IMG/VR virus record: IMGVR_UViG_3300028027_000168
Span: 1 to 30,085 of that record
Strand: one strand, 5' to 3'
Source: a virus
Length of the DNA stretch: 30,085 bases
A program made the position numbers and the translations under genes. The notes beneath the pieces are model-generated. The model worked only from the letters and a program-made list of their open reading frames with translations. It was not told where the DNA came from and searched no databases. Positions 13,069 to 22,761 of this stretch are shown piece after piece. Positions within the stretch are counted from its first letter, which is position 1. The number at the start of each line of letters is the position of its first letter.

Positions 13069-13088
13069 TTTGACTTTAAAACGTCAAA
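13069..13088 (-). other. Small inverted repeat between 78-aa gene and protease
   Basis: TTTGAC and GTCAAA form a 6-bp stem with an 8-base loop in the 54-base gap before the protease gene. No T-tract follows on the minus strand, so it is not a convincing terminator. It may be an operator, processing site or chance. Confidence 0.3.
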
Positions 13089-13090
13089 GA

Positions 13091-13327
13091 TTATAAGTAA
13101 TAATTAACCGCTATCTCAGGGTAATAAGTTTCTAAGACATTAAATATCTCAGGCTTGTGAATTTCAATCTCACTTATCAAAGTTTCTTCAATCGTTCCGA
13201 CTATTGTATCATCGTGACCATACAATAACAAGTCTTTTAAAGCTAAATTAGTAGGTGATAATTCATAATAAAATGTTCCGTTATCATTATCTACTATTCT
13301 GTGTATTTCTACGTTAAATTGTTCCAT
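13091..13327 (-). CDS. Hypothetical protein, 78 aa
   Basis: Starts MEQFNVEIHRIVDNDNGTFY and is acidic and strand-rich, with DDTIVGTIEETLISEIEIHK and a tail EIAVNYYL. No family is recognised. It follows the 656-aa fibre-like gene with a 3-base gap and precedes the protease. It may be a fibre chaperone or minor virion protein; the sequence alone does not say. Confidence 0.7.
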   Translation of the reverse strand: MEQFNVEIHRIVDNDNGTFYYELSPTNLALKDLLLYGHDDTIVGTIEETLISEIEIHKPEIFNVLETYYPEIAVNYYL

Positions 13328-13330
13328 AAT

Positions 13331-15301
13331 TTATAATGAATAAGCTATTAAATGTGACCATTGTGTTACTGTTGCAAGTGCTGTAGCTCCATTTGTTCTA
13401 ATTGATTGTGGAGCTAATAAAACAGTATCTAATGGTAAGTCGGTTGTAAGTGTTCCTTGCGTTGTATTTCCTGTAACCCTATCAGTTATTCTATATTTTA
13501 CTTCCATTGAATCGTATTCATTATACAAATCAAACACGTAAAACTTATCTAAAACAGCTCCAACCGTTCTATTTGCGGGAAAATTAGCTCCCAAATCAAT
13601 CTTACTAGCTGTTCCACTTGCATCATTGTGAAATATTTGTAGATTAGTATCTAATGCATCACTTCCAACACCGATAAAGTTAATCAAACTTGAAACATCT
13701 ACTAAGTTGTTTATTGTACTTAATGTTGAAATAGGTAGTAATCCGTGAAATTGTTTAGCACCCACTACATAAGAAGCGTCTTGAATACACCACCCAACCG
13801 AAAAGCTGAAGCCTTGACCAACTGAATGTCTTAATGAAGCCGTTCTAATTCCAGCCTTTGTACCAACTGTTGAACTCGTGGGTATTTGTGTTCTAATTGT
13901 TCTATTGACTATAGAAGTGTTTGTAATTGATATTGCTGAAGCCGTACCACTTAATGCGGCTGTTGATACGTTACCCATTACCGAAAATGTAGCCGAACCG
14001 TTATTGGCATAATATCCACCTGCTATTGAACTTGCAGTTAAATTAGGTATAAATGAACCACCACTTGAAGGCTGTTTATTTTCCCAAAGTAAAGTAGTGC
14101 TATTATACTGAATAATGTCATTATTTGCAACTGAATTAATAGATACGTTGTGTAATTCGTCTAATTCAAAACCATTTGTAATTCTGTAAACAATACGTCC
14201 TAAAGTAGGTGAAGTTCTCGCAACAACTCCAATAAAAACAATATGATTTGGAGCTTGTGGTTTTGTCTTAGTTACATAACCAGCATTATTAGGGTCAAGC
14301 CATAAAACATCACCGTCAACTAATGTATCAGTTGTAAATGGATAAGGTGCATCGCTTCTAGTATCTAGATTATGCAATGTTCCCAAACAAGCTACTAATC
14401 CATCTGAATTTATAGCAATATCAGAAATAACAACTCCGAATGTTCCACTTGACGTACTTTCTGCATTTGCTTGAGCTTTTATTGCATTTGGTCTGTACCC
14501 CGTTGAGCCATTTAAATATACAATAGTTCCCCTTCTTAATATGTCAACTGAACTATTATTCCTAACCGTTACGGGGATAGTTTCTGCATAATCTACAATT
14601 CCATCGTTATCAATATCATAAGTCGATTTTTGCATATCACCGTTACCAATAGTAACAGTTACATTTTCCCATTGAGAACTAGTAAAATTATATCTTAATA
14701 TTTGACCATTTGCAACATCTGTTATTGTGACATCGTTTAAAGCATTAATAGATACGTTAGCATCCATTTTAGTAGTCCATTTAGTCGCATTCTCAAATGT
14801 CGAAGGAGTTAAGTATTTATCCGTTAATGTACCTGTGTTAACCTCACTTTGTGTGGCTGTTGTTGGTGCATCTATGTACTCCCAACTCGTTCCGTTTGAA
14901 TAGTAAAGTCCATTTGATTTATATGTACCTAATATTCTATAACCTTGTGTACTTGACACCCAATAGAAATCGTTTGAAACTAGTGTTGCGTCTGGCAAAC
15001 TTGCAAAATTTGAAACAGTATTAATTACCGTTCCTGCCCCACTACCTCCTGAGGCTGGATTAAAACCCGTATTTTCAGCATACCATAACTCCCAAGCCGA
15101 AACATTAGCATAAGCAGAACCATTTTCTTGCGTTAATTCACTAAATGTCACGTAATTTACACCCAAGTCATCTGAATAGATACTATAAGTTTCATTTGAT
15201 ACATTTGTTTTGGTAATCTTAACCTCGTTTGCGTGGTCTTGTTTAATGTCTCCACTCGCATTTACTAGATAAATGTAGTTACCTTTTTTGTAGATTTTCA
15301 T
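13331..15301 (-). CDS. Fibre-like tail protein, 656 aa
   Basis: A long, beta-rich, Ser/Thr/Asn-rich protein. A short N-terminal domain (MKIYKKGNYIYLVNASGDIK) is followed by a Gly-rich linker (NPASGGSGAGTVINTV), then a region typical of fibres: TQSEVNTGTLTDKYLTPSTF. Two related blocks appear, NVSINALNDVTITDVANGQI-LRYN...QWEN and NVSINSVANNDIIQYN...LWEN, showing an internal duplication. The C-terminal third (about 430-656) looks like a globular beta-sandwich tip. It follows the tape-measure protein and a small HTH gene, so a side fibre or tail-tip role is likely. Host binding is inferred. Confidence 0.75.
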   Translation of the reverse strand: MKIYKKGNYIYLVNASGDIKQDHANEVKITKTNVSNETYSIYSDDLGVNYVTFSELTQENGSAYANVSAWELWYAENTGFNPASGGSGAGTVINTVSNFASLPDATLVSNDFYWVSSTQGYRILGTYKSNGLYYSNGTSWEYIDAPTTATQSEVNTGTLTDKYLTPSTFENATKWTTKMDANVSINALNDVTITDVANGQILRYNFTSSQWENVTVTIGNGDMQKSTYDIDNDGIVDYAETIPVTVRNNSSVDILRRGTIVYLNGSTGYRPNAIKAQANAESTSSGTFGVVISDIAINSDGLVACLGTLHNLDTRSDAPYPFTTDTLVDGDVLWLDPNNAGYVTKTKPQAPNHIVFIGVVARTSPTLGRIVYRITNGFELDELHNVSINSVANNDIIQYNSTTLLWENKQPSSGGSFIPNLTASSIAGGYYANNGSATFSVMGNVSTAALSGTASAISITNTSIVNRTIRTQIPTSSTVGTKAGIRTASLRHSVGQGFSFSVGWCIQDASYVVGAKQFHGLLPISTLSTINNLVDVSSLINFIGVGSDALDTNLQIFHNDASGTASKIDLGANFPANRTVGAVLDKFYVFDLYNEYDSMEVKYRITDRVTGNTTQGTLTTDLPLDTVLLAPQSIRTNGATALATVTQWSHLIAYSL

Positions 15302-15525
15302 TGTTCAAATCGTTTTATTATTCTGTATACTATTCTTTCACTAACACCAAAAACATCAGAAACATCTGTAATTGCTTGTGTTTTTTTAACTCCTTTTTGC
15401 ATCTGAAATTGAAATGCTTTATATATCTTATACCAAGTTAAGACATTTACGGATATAAGTCCTGAACGCAATAGGTCGTGAAGTTCTCCACTATCGTGTA
15501 ATTTCTCTAATAATTTTATTGACAT
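15298..15525 (-). CDS. Small HTH DNA-binding protein inside the tail cluster
   Basis: 75 aa. The C-terminal half reads as a helix-turn-helix: KKTQAITDVSDVFGVSERIV then YRIIKRFEQ, with Gly-60 in the turn. The N-terminal half (KLLEKLHDSGELHDLLRSGL) is helical and may dimerise. It overlaps the 656-aa gene by ATGA and follows the tape-measure gene by 12 bases. Regulators are unusual at this place in a tail operon; a late-gene feedback regulator is possible. The DNA target is unknown. Confidence 0.68.
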   Translation of the reverse strand: MSIKLLEKLHDSGELHDLLRSGLISVNVLTWYKIYKAFQFQMQKGVKKTQAITDVSDVFGVSERIVYRIIKRFEQ

Positions 15526-15537
15526 ATATAAAGTTAA

Positions 15538-18327
15538 TCAAAAATTCGCTCTATTTTCTACACTTGCTAAATTTCCTTGTGCATCGTTTATATCTTGAAC
15601 AACAACAACAGGTTTTGGCATTAATTCAATCATTCTCATTAATTGGTTTTGTGCATTTAATTGGTTGTCTAAATTGTTAGATAAACTACTCGCAACTGCA
15701 CCACCATTAGCAAATTTCAATGTACCGCCGTTAGCCATTAAAGGTACACCGCCCGTTGCTGTATTAATGTTAGATAATTGACTAATTAATGGAGTAGCTC
15801 TTTTGTTTAGAATAAAAAAACTCTCATCTTTTTCAACCTCAATTTGCGTACCGTCTTCAAAGTAACCTTTCGTCCCTCCGTTTGCGTGACTATTCCCACC
15901 GAATAAACCCCCTTTTGCGAATTTCGGTGTAGGCTGTGATACTATTAAGCCAATTTGGGCCGCACCTAATATACCTGCTAATATAGACAATGGAACATTT
16001 GGCAAAGCTCCAGTAATACCTAATGCAGTATTCATTGTGGCTTTAATTATATTAGCTTGTTTTTCTTTTTGGAATGCTTCGGTTTTCAGTTTGCTTTCAG
16101 TCGCTTTAAATGTAGCATCTAACTCACTTTTTTTAGATTTAAATTCAGCTTCAGTAATAAGACCAGCATCTAATTGCTCTTGTAATTTTTTCTGATTTTC
16201 ATCATTTTTATTTTGTTCCGCATTTAATTCATTTGCTATTCTATTTTGAGTAATAGATGAAAGTGCATCTGTTAATTGTGTAGCACTCTGTAAGGTAATT
16301 TCTGCTGTTTTTTGTGCTTTCTCTTGTTCTTTGGTTAGCTTTTTTTCAACATCTTCAGTATCCTTTTTTTCAGTCTTCTTAATTTCTTCAGATTGAATTT
16401 TATCTGTCTCCAAAGCAAGTTTTGAATTTACGGCTTCGGCTTCAACACCTACTAATTTTTTTAAATCAATTTCAGCTTGTGCATTTTCAGTTAATACTTT
16501 TATTCTTGCTTTTTGAAATTTTTCAAATTCTGCTTGTTCATTTTCGTTACCTTTTGATTTTATATAATTTAATTCGGCATTAATTAATTCTATTTCTTGA
16601 CTTGCTTTTCGTTCACTTTCAACCTTTAATTTGTTTAAATTTTCTGTATCTGTTATTTGTTTATTTTCACGCTCTTTTTGTTTGTTATCAAAATCAATAT
16701 TTATTTTATCAATTTCAGTTTGATTATTTATTTTTAATTGTGCTAATAATTTAGCGTTACCTTTTGCATCAGTTTGTTGTCTTTTATAATTTTCTTCTTG
16801 TTTTGCTAAAGCATCATTATAAATATCTAAATCTAATTGAGTTAATTTATTATTCTTTTCTTCTTGAATTTTCAATAATTGTTCTGCATTTCCATTTGCT
16901 GTATCTTCTAAAAATTTATAATGTGCTTCAATAATTTTAGATTGATTTTCATTTTTTAAATCTTCATTGTCTAAAATCAAATCTTTTATTTTATTTGCAA
17001 TTGCTAATCTATCCTCTTCGGCTTTTTGTGTATCAGCTAATATTTTTTCATTTGCTATTTTATTTTCTTCACGAATAGCATTATTATTTTCAATTATTAA
17101 ATTTCTCTTTTTATCCTCATAAAGTTGATTTTCATTAAATAGATTAATATATGATTGTTCGGCATCGTCCATTTTTTCCTGTAAATCAGCTTTACGGTCT
17201 TCATCTTCTGTTTTTGCAATTCTACGAGACAAATCACCAGCTAATTTCTGAAATTGTTGTTGTTCTTTAATTTGGCTTTGATTAGTTTCTCTTAAATATT
17301 TTAATTTTAATTTACCAACTTCTTCGGCACTTTTACCTTCTAACTCTGCTCTTTTTAATTCTAATTCACTTGTTTTTTCTAGCCATTTTCTTTGGTCTTG
17401 AATGGATTTTATATTGTTTTCAATTGCTTTAGTGTGTTTTTCCTGAGCCTTTACCGCCTGTTCCGCTGAGTAATCACTCCACATTTTTAAAGCACCAACA
17501 ACTGCAACAATTGCCCCAACCATTAAGAATAAAGGATTTGCTAAAATCGCCTTACCTAATGAAATTAAAGAAGAACCCATATTTTTTAAGCCACCTATAA
17601 TTTCCTTAAAAGTCATTCCCTTAGAAATAACAGCCATTTGTTTCATATTTTCAGAAACTCCTGCAAAATCTAAGTTCATTAAATTATCCTTAACAAGTCC
17701 TAAATTATTAGATAATTTCTCAAATCCTGTACCACCTGATGAAGCCTTAACATTCTCATTTACTTCTTTGATTTTATCGCCTAAAACCCCCGCTTTTTCG
17801 CTCGCTTGTTGGTATTCTTTAGAGCCAGCGTCCAAACCTACCATTATAGACTTAAGGTCTTTTAATTCAGCTTTAAGACCTCTTATTCCTTTATCATAGT
17901 TACCTACTTCACGAACGTGAACACCGTAACCAGCTTCTGACTTTTTTAAACTTTCGTTAAGGTCATTTACTTCTTTATTTAATTGCTGTCCACTTTCAGT
18001 ATTTGCTATTTGTTCAGAAGTCAAATTACGTAAAGCCGTTTTACCAGCGCTTAAAAGCTCCCCTTGTTCCTTTAATGTTAGATTTTGTTTATGTCCTAAA
18101 CGTTCATTTATTTCAATTGCTTTTGCTGATTGATTTAAAACCATAGTTTGGGCCTTAATTTCAACCCCTAGTTTTACATAAGCCAAAGCACCTTCCTTAG
18201 TTGTCTTATCCAACTCCGATTGTCTTTTTTTAAGATCTAAAATATTTGCCGAAGCTTCCTCACTTCTCTTTTTTAAATCTCCAGTATCCAATTTGATACT
18301 CAATAATATTGTTTTTTCTTCGCTCAT
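15538..18327 (-). CDS. Tail tape-measure protein
   Basis: 929 aa when started at the second Met (18327), which overlaps the upstream stop in the ATGA pattern; an in-frame ATG also lies at 18345. It has an N-terminal helical part, one hydrophobic segment around residues 262-282 (LANPLFLMVGAIVAVVGALK), a very long Lys/Glu/Gln-rich coiled coil to about 720, and a second hydrophobic part (GITGALPNVPLSILAGILGA). The Gly-rich C-terminus PKFAKGGLFGGNSHANGGTK is followed by DESFFILNKRATP, a hallmark of these proteins. It sets tail length and crosses the host envelope on injection. Its length suggests a tail of roughly 130-140 nm by the usual 0.15 nm per residue rule. Confidence 0.92.
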   Translation of the reverse strand: MSEEKTILLSIKLDTGDLKKRSEEASANILDLKKRQSELDKTTKEGALAYVKLGVEIKAQTMVLNQSAKAIEINERLGHKQNLTLKEQGELLSAGKTALRNLTSEQIANTESGQQLNKEVNDLNESLKKSEAGYGVHVREVGNYDKGIRGLKAELKDLKSIMVGLDAGSKEYQQASEKAGVLGDKIKEVNENVKASSGGTGFEKLSNNLGLVKDNLMNLDFAGVSENMKQMAVISKGMTFKEIIGGLKNMGSSLISLGKAILANPLFLMVGAIVAVVGALKMWSDYSAEQAVKAQEKHTKAIENNIKSIQDQRKWLEKTSELELKRAELEGKSAEEVGKLKLKYLRETNQSQIKEQQQFQKLAGDLSRRIAKTEDEDRKADLQEKMDDAEQSYINLFNENQLYEDKKRNLIIENNNAIREENKIANEKILADTQKAEEDRLAIANKIKDLILDNEDLKNENQSKIIEAHYKFLEDTANGNAEQLLKIQEEKNNKLTQLDLDIYNDALAKQEENYKRQQTDAKGNAKLLAQLKINNQTEIDKINIDFDNKQKERENKQITDTENLNKLKVESERKASQEIELINAELNYIKSKGNENEQAEFEKFQKARIKVLTENAQAEIDLKKLVGVEAEAVNSKLALETDKIQSEEIKKTEKKDTEDVEKKLTKEQEKAQKTAEITLQSATQLTDALSSITQNRIANELNAEQNKNDENQKKLQEQLDAGLITEAEFKSKKSELDATFKATESKLKTEAFQKEKQANIIKATMNTALGITGALPNVPLSILAGILGAAQIGLIVSQPTPKFAKGGLFGGNSHANGGTKGYFEDGTQIEVEKDESFFILNKRATPLISQLSNINTATGGVPLMANGGTLKFANGGAVASSLSNNLDNQLNAQNQLMRMIELMPKPVVVVQDINDAQGNLASVENRANF

Positions 18328-20312
18328 ATCTCTATTATTTCGCAACTTGTTAAGCCACCTTTGTAATTTTCTATTTTATTAATGTAAAAATAACCACTTA
18401 AATTTAAATCAGGTCTTTGAATCTGAATAGGAATACTAAAATCTAAGTCACTAATATCATTTACGTTCAATTTAGCTACTATTTTAAGCACTTTCGGAGC
18501 TTGAACTATTGATTGTATAGTTGAATAGTATTTAGGCACTAATTGACCAAATGTGGGTACATCGCAAAATGGTATAAATGTACTTTCTGATAATGTAGTT
18601 GTGCCATCTGTATAGTTAACATCGAAATTAGTAGATTGTATTTTTAAATTTAACAACCTCCAGTCACTTTTTAACCATTCATTTGTGTTATCTTTTAACC
18701 CATTAATTGTAGGTATAGCATAACCATTAAATCTATTACCCCAAGGTGTGTATGGATGGGCTAATTTAACAACTGTTTTCTCAGGTTCTAAATTTTCACC
18801 TACTAAATTGAAATAATAATCACCATACAAATCAGAATTGAAAACTTTGTCTGTATCTAATTTAAATAGAAAGTTGTTTTTCTTAGCATAGTTTCCAAAT
18901 TTAAAACCCATTTGATTTTGATTCTGAATCTTATTACTCCAATCATTAGCAATTGACTTATTAACTTTTAAATCTTCAAAATTATTGAAAGATATTGTTT
19001 TTGTATAGTTGTTAGTTTGTATAATTATTGCCCTTAAATTTAAAATGTCTTTTAAAACATCTTTTACTTTCATCGTGAAAATCTTAGTAAAATTTATCGG
19101 TGTATTGTAAGCTATTTTTGGTGAAGGTGTAAATATCAAACTATGAGGATAAGTCGTTTCACCGCTAAACACGTTGCTAGGATTCATACTATTATATTCA
19201 ATTAATGCCAAACTTTGCTCTTTATTTGTTTGAGCAACATAAGTTCTAATCTTAACTTTATATTCAGTATTTGCTAAAAAAGTCATTTCACTTGTTTCAA
19301 TATCTAATGCAATATCTACTACTCCATTGTCGACATAATCGTAAGGTCCAAAAATTATAGGTCCATAAATATTAGTGTTGCCAGTAACATCTGTAATTGC
19401 CACATCTATATATGCTTGTTTTTTACTTATTGTTTTTGTTGTAGGAATAGAACTATATTTGAAAAATAAATCATATTGACCGATAAATTTTAACGTTCCA
19501 ATTTTATTAACCGATGGCTTAAAAACTCCCAAATTAAAATCAGACAAATTGTTTTCATTTCTAAAATTAGGATAGCTTGTTAATATACTCATTGAAGAAC
19601 CTACAGGAATAACCGTTGCTGTAGCTATTTTTTTAGTCTTTAATTGTTGACTTGTTTTAACCGCATCACTTGAAGGAATAGTAAATTCATTCGGAGTTAA
19701 TATCATATTTAAATGGTCTGAACTAGTCAAGTAATTGCCAGTAAATGAATAACCAATTTTTTGAGATAATCTGAAAAACAACTCTTGCATTACCGCACAA
19801 GGTAACATCTGTCTAACATCAATTGTAGAAGTAGTAAAAAAAGTGACATCCTTTCGCCATCCAATTAATGGGTAAATATAGTATCTACTTTTATCTCTAA
19901 TTGCTATATTATTTGTTAAATTCCAATTATAAACTATGTCATTTTCGTATAATTCACCAACTGTTAAATCCCCAATTGACTCCAACAAATCAGTATTTCC
20001 GCTGTAAACATTAATGTAAAAGAAGTTACTATCCGTAGATTGAATTTCCGCTATTCCATCACTAATTATCTCTATACCATTTTGCCTGTAAGTTGCTTTT
20101 AGCTTGTTATAAGGCATTACAGAAGATGAAGTTTGCAAATGTGACCATTCAAATATTTCTTTATTTGTTTTTGAAGTAGGTAGTTTAAACGTATTCGTGA
20201 AATTACCTTGTCTATTTTGTAATTCACCTATATTATTGGCACAAAAAGTTAAGCCAATATTGGTATTTTCTCCCAAATCTACCCTTCTATTGTTTATAAT
20301 TAGCTCGTTCAT
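18324..20312 (-). CDS. Large tail/baseplate-hub candidate, 662 aa
   Basis: The N-terminus reads ELIINNRRVDLGENTNIGLT, then LQNRQGNFTNTFKLPTSKTN, a pattern I associate with tail proteins of Bacteroidetes phages and prophages located beside the tape-measure gene. The protein is beta-rich over its whole length and ends YFYINKIENYKGGLTSCEII. Candidate roles are distal tail or baseplate hub. It overlaps the tape-measure start by four bases and the upstream 146-aa gene by one base. The exact structural role is not fixed. Confidence 0.65.
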   Translation of the reverse strand: MNELIINNRRVDLGENTNIGLTFCANNIGELQNRQGNFTNTFKLPTSKTNKEIFEWSHLQTSSSVMPYNKLKATYRQNGIEIISDGIAEIQSTDSNFFYINVYSGNTDLLESIGDLTVGELYENDIVYNWNLTNNIAIRDKSRYYIYPLIGWRKDVTFFTTSTIDVRQMLPCAVMQELFFRLSQKIGYSFTGNYLTSSDHLNMILTPNEFTIPSSDAVKTSQQLKTKKIATATVIPVGSSMSILTSYPNFRNENNLSDFNLGVFKPSVNKIGTLKFIGQYDLFFKYSSIPTTKTISKKQAYIDVAITDVTGNTNIYGPIIFGPYDYVDNGVVDIALDIETSEMTFLANTEYKVKIRTYVAQTNKEQSLALIEYNSMNPSNVFSGETTYPHSLIFTPSPKIAYNTPINFTKIFTMKVKDVLKDILNLRAIIIQTNNYTKTISFNNFEDLKVNKSIANDWSNKIQNQNQMGFKFGNYAKKNNFLFKLDTDKVFNSDLYGDYYFNLVGENLEPEKTVVKLAHPYTPWGNRFNGYAIPTINGLKDNTNEWLKSDWRLLNLKIQSTNFDVNYTDGTTTLSESTFIPFCDVPTFGQLVPKYYSTIQSIVQAPKVLKIVAKLNVNDISDLDFSIPIQIQRPDLNLSGYFYINKIENYKGGLTSCEIIEI

Positions 20313-20752
20313 TAACCTTGTATATTAATGTAAGGTAATTCTAAGGTAATTTGAATAGTCGCTCTAACATCAGTTGTATCATACAATTTAAACGACCCAA
20401 CCTGAGGTCTTACTGTTTGCCATTTAATTGGACTTTCGCTAACTAACCATTCCACGCAAGGAGAATAAAGCATTGTTTTAATGCCTTCTATGTCCTCAAT
20501 ATCAACCGTAGCATTAACAATCAATAAAGGTGTGGCATTTTTAGAAATATCAGTTATTTGCCCCCTCGCATTTGTTAAGTCTGAAATATAACTTTCATAA
20601 TTACCAGCATTTTGGGTTATTATCCCCTTAGTTTGCACTTTGTGAAATAACCAATGTTCACGACCACCATATGTATTTAACCACGAAACGAATACTGGAT
20701 TATCCTTGCATTCCCTATCAATCTTAATTGTCTTTATTTCTGTAACTCTCAT
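20312..20752 (-). CDS. Tail-associated structural protein candidate, 146 aa
   Basis: Contains ECKDNPVFVSWLNTYGGREHWLFHK, then PLLIVNATVDIEDIEGIKTM and SFKLYDTTDVRATIQITLEL. The small beta-rich layout fits a distal-tail or minor tail protein. It sits between the 347-aa and 662-aa virion genes with zero- or one-base spacing. No named family is recognised. Confidence 0.65.
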   Translation of the reverse strand: MRVTEIKTIKIDRECKDNPVFVSWLNTYGGREHWLFHKVQTKGIITQNAGNYESYISDLTNARGQITDISKNATPLLIVNATVDIEDIEGIKTMLYSPCVEWLVSESPIKWQTVRPQVGSFKLYDTTDVRATIQITLELPYINIQG

Positions 20753-21796
20753 CTATGCTCTATTATAAAAATAACTTTCTTTTGGTCTATAAGGTGTACT
20801 CCATTCTATCCCATAATCTACATCATATTTTCTAGGAACGACAACCGCTACATTTGATTCTAACCAAATATCTAATGTCTTTATATTGCTAGTATATCCT
20901 TGCTTTAGCATTAAACGATTTGCATACAACCTACTAGCCATATTTAAATTATCCGTTGTTGTTGCTATAATATTGCCATTTAAATCTTTGGTTTGCTCTT
21001 TTCTAGTAACTTGGTAATTTAACATATTATCTGAATAAATAAAATTCAAACTAAATGGATAACCAACAAAGTATGTAGGTCTTTTAAATACGCTTTGAAA
21101 TTTAGCTTTATCCGTTCTTGCATTGTCATAAGTAGGAACAAAAGAACCCATATTATAACCATACTTCTCTTGAATCTGATTAGATGAATTTGTATAATAA
21201 AGGACATTTGCATCTGTTAAGGCTGTATAATTTCCAGCTACTCCATTTATAACCTCTCTAATTTGGATATTAAATTTAGAACCTTCGCCAAATTGATGTT
21301 TATTTATTGCGTTATAAAGAAAGTCATTTTGATTAATACATTTTGTTGACAATAGTTCTTGCACGGAAACTTTAGATACTCCGAATAAATCAGTTTTGTT
21401 TTTTATGCTTCCTATTGCTTCGTAAACAGAACCATTAATGTAAGATACCTTTGTTTCTATAAAATGACTAATGTAACTATCTGTGAAGATAATATAACCT
21501 AATACACCACTATAAGCACTACTATTATAAGTTACAACTAATTTATTGCTACTTGCTGAAACAACGGTTAATAGTGTTTGTTTAGTGCCTTGAACTAAAC
21601 TAAATTTATGACCAGCTTTAACCGAAGACGGTACAATAACGTTTAATGTGAATGTAATTTGATTGTTTCTATACGACCTAGAAATAACACTAGCATCAAT
21701 CCTTTGCATTTCAAATGTAATCGGCTGATGAGCAGGAAACCAATTTGATTTGTGACCATTTATTAATATACTAGGATTCTTTTTAATTGAAATCAT
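20753..21796 (-). CDS. Structural protein candidate of the tail cluster, 347 aa
   Basis: Starts MISIKKNPSILINGHKSNWF. It is beta-rich with FTLNVIVPSSVKAGHKFSLV, LVVTYNSSAYSGVLGYIIFT, and LDIWLESNVAVVVPRKYDVD near the end. No family is recognised. It overlaps the upstream gene by four bases (ATGA) and precedes the 146-aa gene directly. By position it belongs to the tail tip or baseplate group. Confidence 0.65.
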   Translation of the reverse strand: MISIKKNPSILINGHKSNWFPAHQPITFEMQRIDASVISRSYRNNQITFTLNVIVPSSVKAGHKFSLVQGTKQTLLTVVSASSNKLVVTYNSSAYSGVLGYIIFTDSYISHFIETKVSYINGSVYEAIGSIKNKTDLFGVSKVSVQELLSTKCINQNDFLYNAINKHQFGEGSKFNIQIREVINGVAGNYTALTDANVLYYTNSSNQIQEKYGYNMGSFVPTYDNARTDKAKFQSVFKRPTYFVGYPFSLNFIYSDNMLNYQVTRKEQTKDLNGNIIATTTDNLNMASRLYANRLMLKQGYTSNIKTLDIWLESNVAVVVPRKYDVDYGIEWSTPYRPKESYFYNRA

Positions 21797-22254
21797 TGTT
21801 TAACTATGTTAGTTATTTGAACAAAATACCTTTGACCTATTAAAGATAGTAAATTATCTATACGATTAGATGTCAAAATAGTATCAAATATATTTTGTTT
21901 TCCGCCTTGTTGGTATAATTTTGTTCCATTTAAATGAATAGATTTTGAAATCGCCCAACTTAACTGCTCACTTGTTGGAACATTACCATCTTTATTTGCT
22001 TTACCACCTATACCTTTATTATTTATCCAATCTAAAATAGACTTTTGTAAAGTAGGATTTCCTTTCTTTGCTCCAAATGAAGTAGGTTTTCTACCATTCC
22101 ATAGAACCGATATAAATGGACTAGCATAAATAGTCATACTATTCTCGTTAGATTCAACCTCAATTGATTTACCGAAAAAAGAACCTGCTACCTTTTGCAA
22201 TTCAGGAACTATTGTATTCGTAAATTGATCAAATATTTCTTTATTTGTTGACAT
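21793..22254 (-). CDS. Tail completion/gp10-like protein candidate
   Basis: 153 aa starting at MSTNKEIFDQF (22254). A longer in-frame start at 22272 would add MAQLFI but falls inside the 28-aa frame at 22241-22327, so I prefer the shorter one. Features include SMTIYASPFISVLWNGRKPT and SEQLSWAISKSIHLNGTKLY with a QQGG that follows, a layout reminiscent of small HK97 gp10-like head-tail or tail-completion proteins. No catalytic motif is seen. The assignment rests on layout and position. Confidence 0.6.
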   Translation of the reverse strand: MSTNKEIFDQFTNTIVPELQKVAGSFFGKSIEVESNENSMTIYASPFISVLWNGRKPTSFGAKKGNPTLQKSILDWINNKGIGGKANKDGNVPTSEQLSWAISKSIHLNGTKLYQQGGKQNIFDTILTSNRIDNLLSLIGQRYFVQITNIVKQ

Positions 22255-22327
22255 AATAAATAATTGAGCCAATTAATAACCAACTAACTATAGTAATTAA
22301 CCAAAGATATTTTTTATATTTTAACAT
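22241..22327 (-). CDS. Tiny single-TM protein, 28 aa
   Basis: Hand translation from ATG 22327 to TAA 22241 gives MLKYKKYLWLITIVSWLLIG followed by SIIYYVNK: a basic head, one membrane span of about 18 residues and a short basic tail. It fills the only gap between two virion genes, overlapping the upstream stop by 7 bases and the preferred downstream start by 14 bases. Short length makes it uncertain. A membrane protein inside a virion block could be a lysis or injection factor, but no evidence supports either. Confidence 0.5.
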   Translation of the reverse strand: MLKYKKYLWLITIVSWLLIGSIIYYVNK

Positions 22328-22761
22328 ACCCCATCTGTATTTATCATTCGTAAACTAAATGGCATCATAACTCCACTCATATTTGTATCAAATAAATTAA
22401 GAACCTGAACACAAGTTTCAACTTTCAATTCTCTTACATTATCGACATCATTTTCAAGTGATATTTGAAATTCTCTTTGAGCTGTTTTCGCCTTAATAAA
22501 TATGCTTTCTTGTTGTGTATCATTGTCATCTAATTCAGATTTAAATAAGAATAAAGCCACACAAATATAAGTCTCCTGAAACGCTCCTGTAATAGCTATT
22601 TTCGGTGTATACTTCATTGGCATATCTAAATAAACGGCAGGCAAAATTTGTTCATCAGCCATAAGATTTTGAAACTGAGTTTCTGAATGTAAGAAGGTAT
22701 AACTTTCACTATTGGATGTCATATTATCAACGTGTCCTTGTACTAATTGTTTAATTGTCAT
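22321..22761 (-). CDS. Virion assembly protein candidate, 146 aa
   Basis: Contains MTSNSESYTFLHSETQFQNL, LPAVYLDMPMKYTPKIAITG, a strand YICVALFLFKSEL and KTAQREFQISLENDVDNVRE. The alpha/beta layout and position after the terminase suggest a tail-terminator or head-tail joining protein. No named motif is seen. It overlaps the 216-aa gene by four bases. Confidence 0.6.
   Translation of the reverse strand: MTIKQLVQGHVDNMTSNSESYTFLHSETQFQNLMADEQILPAVYLDMPMKYTPKIAITGAFQETYICVALFLFKSELDDNDTQQESIFIKAKTAQREFQISLENDVDNVRELKVETCVQVLNLFDTNMSGVMMPFSLRMINTDGVC

Noticed and set aside
13069-13091. Promoter-like CAAAGATTA (minus TAATCTTTG) near the protease gene
   Set aside because: One base too long between TA and TTTG and no TTG at the proper distance.
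22273-22320. CAAAGATA (minus TATCTTTG) in the gap before 22272
   Set aside because: A perfect -7 box but no -33 TTG 19-21 bases upstream, and it lies within the 28-aa coding frame.
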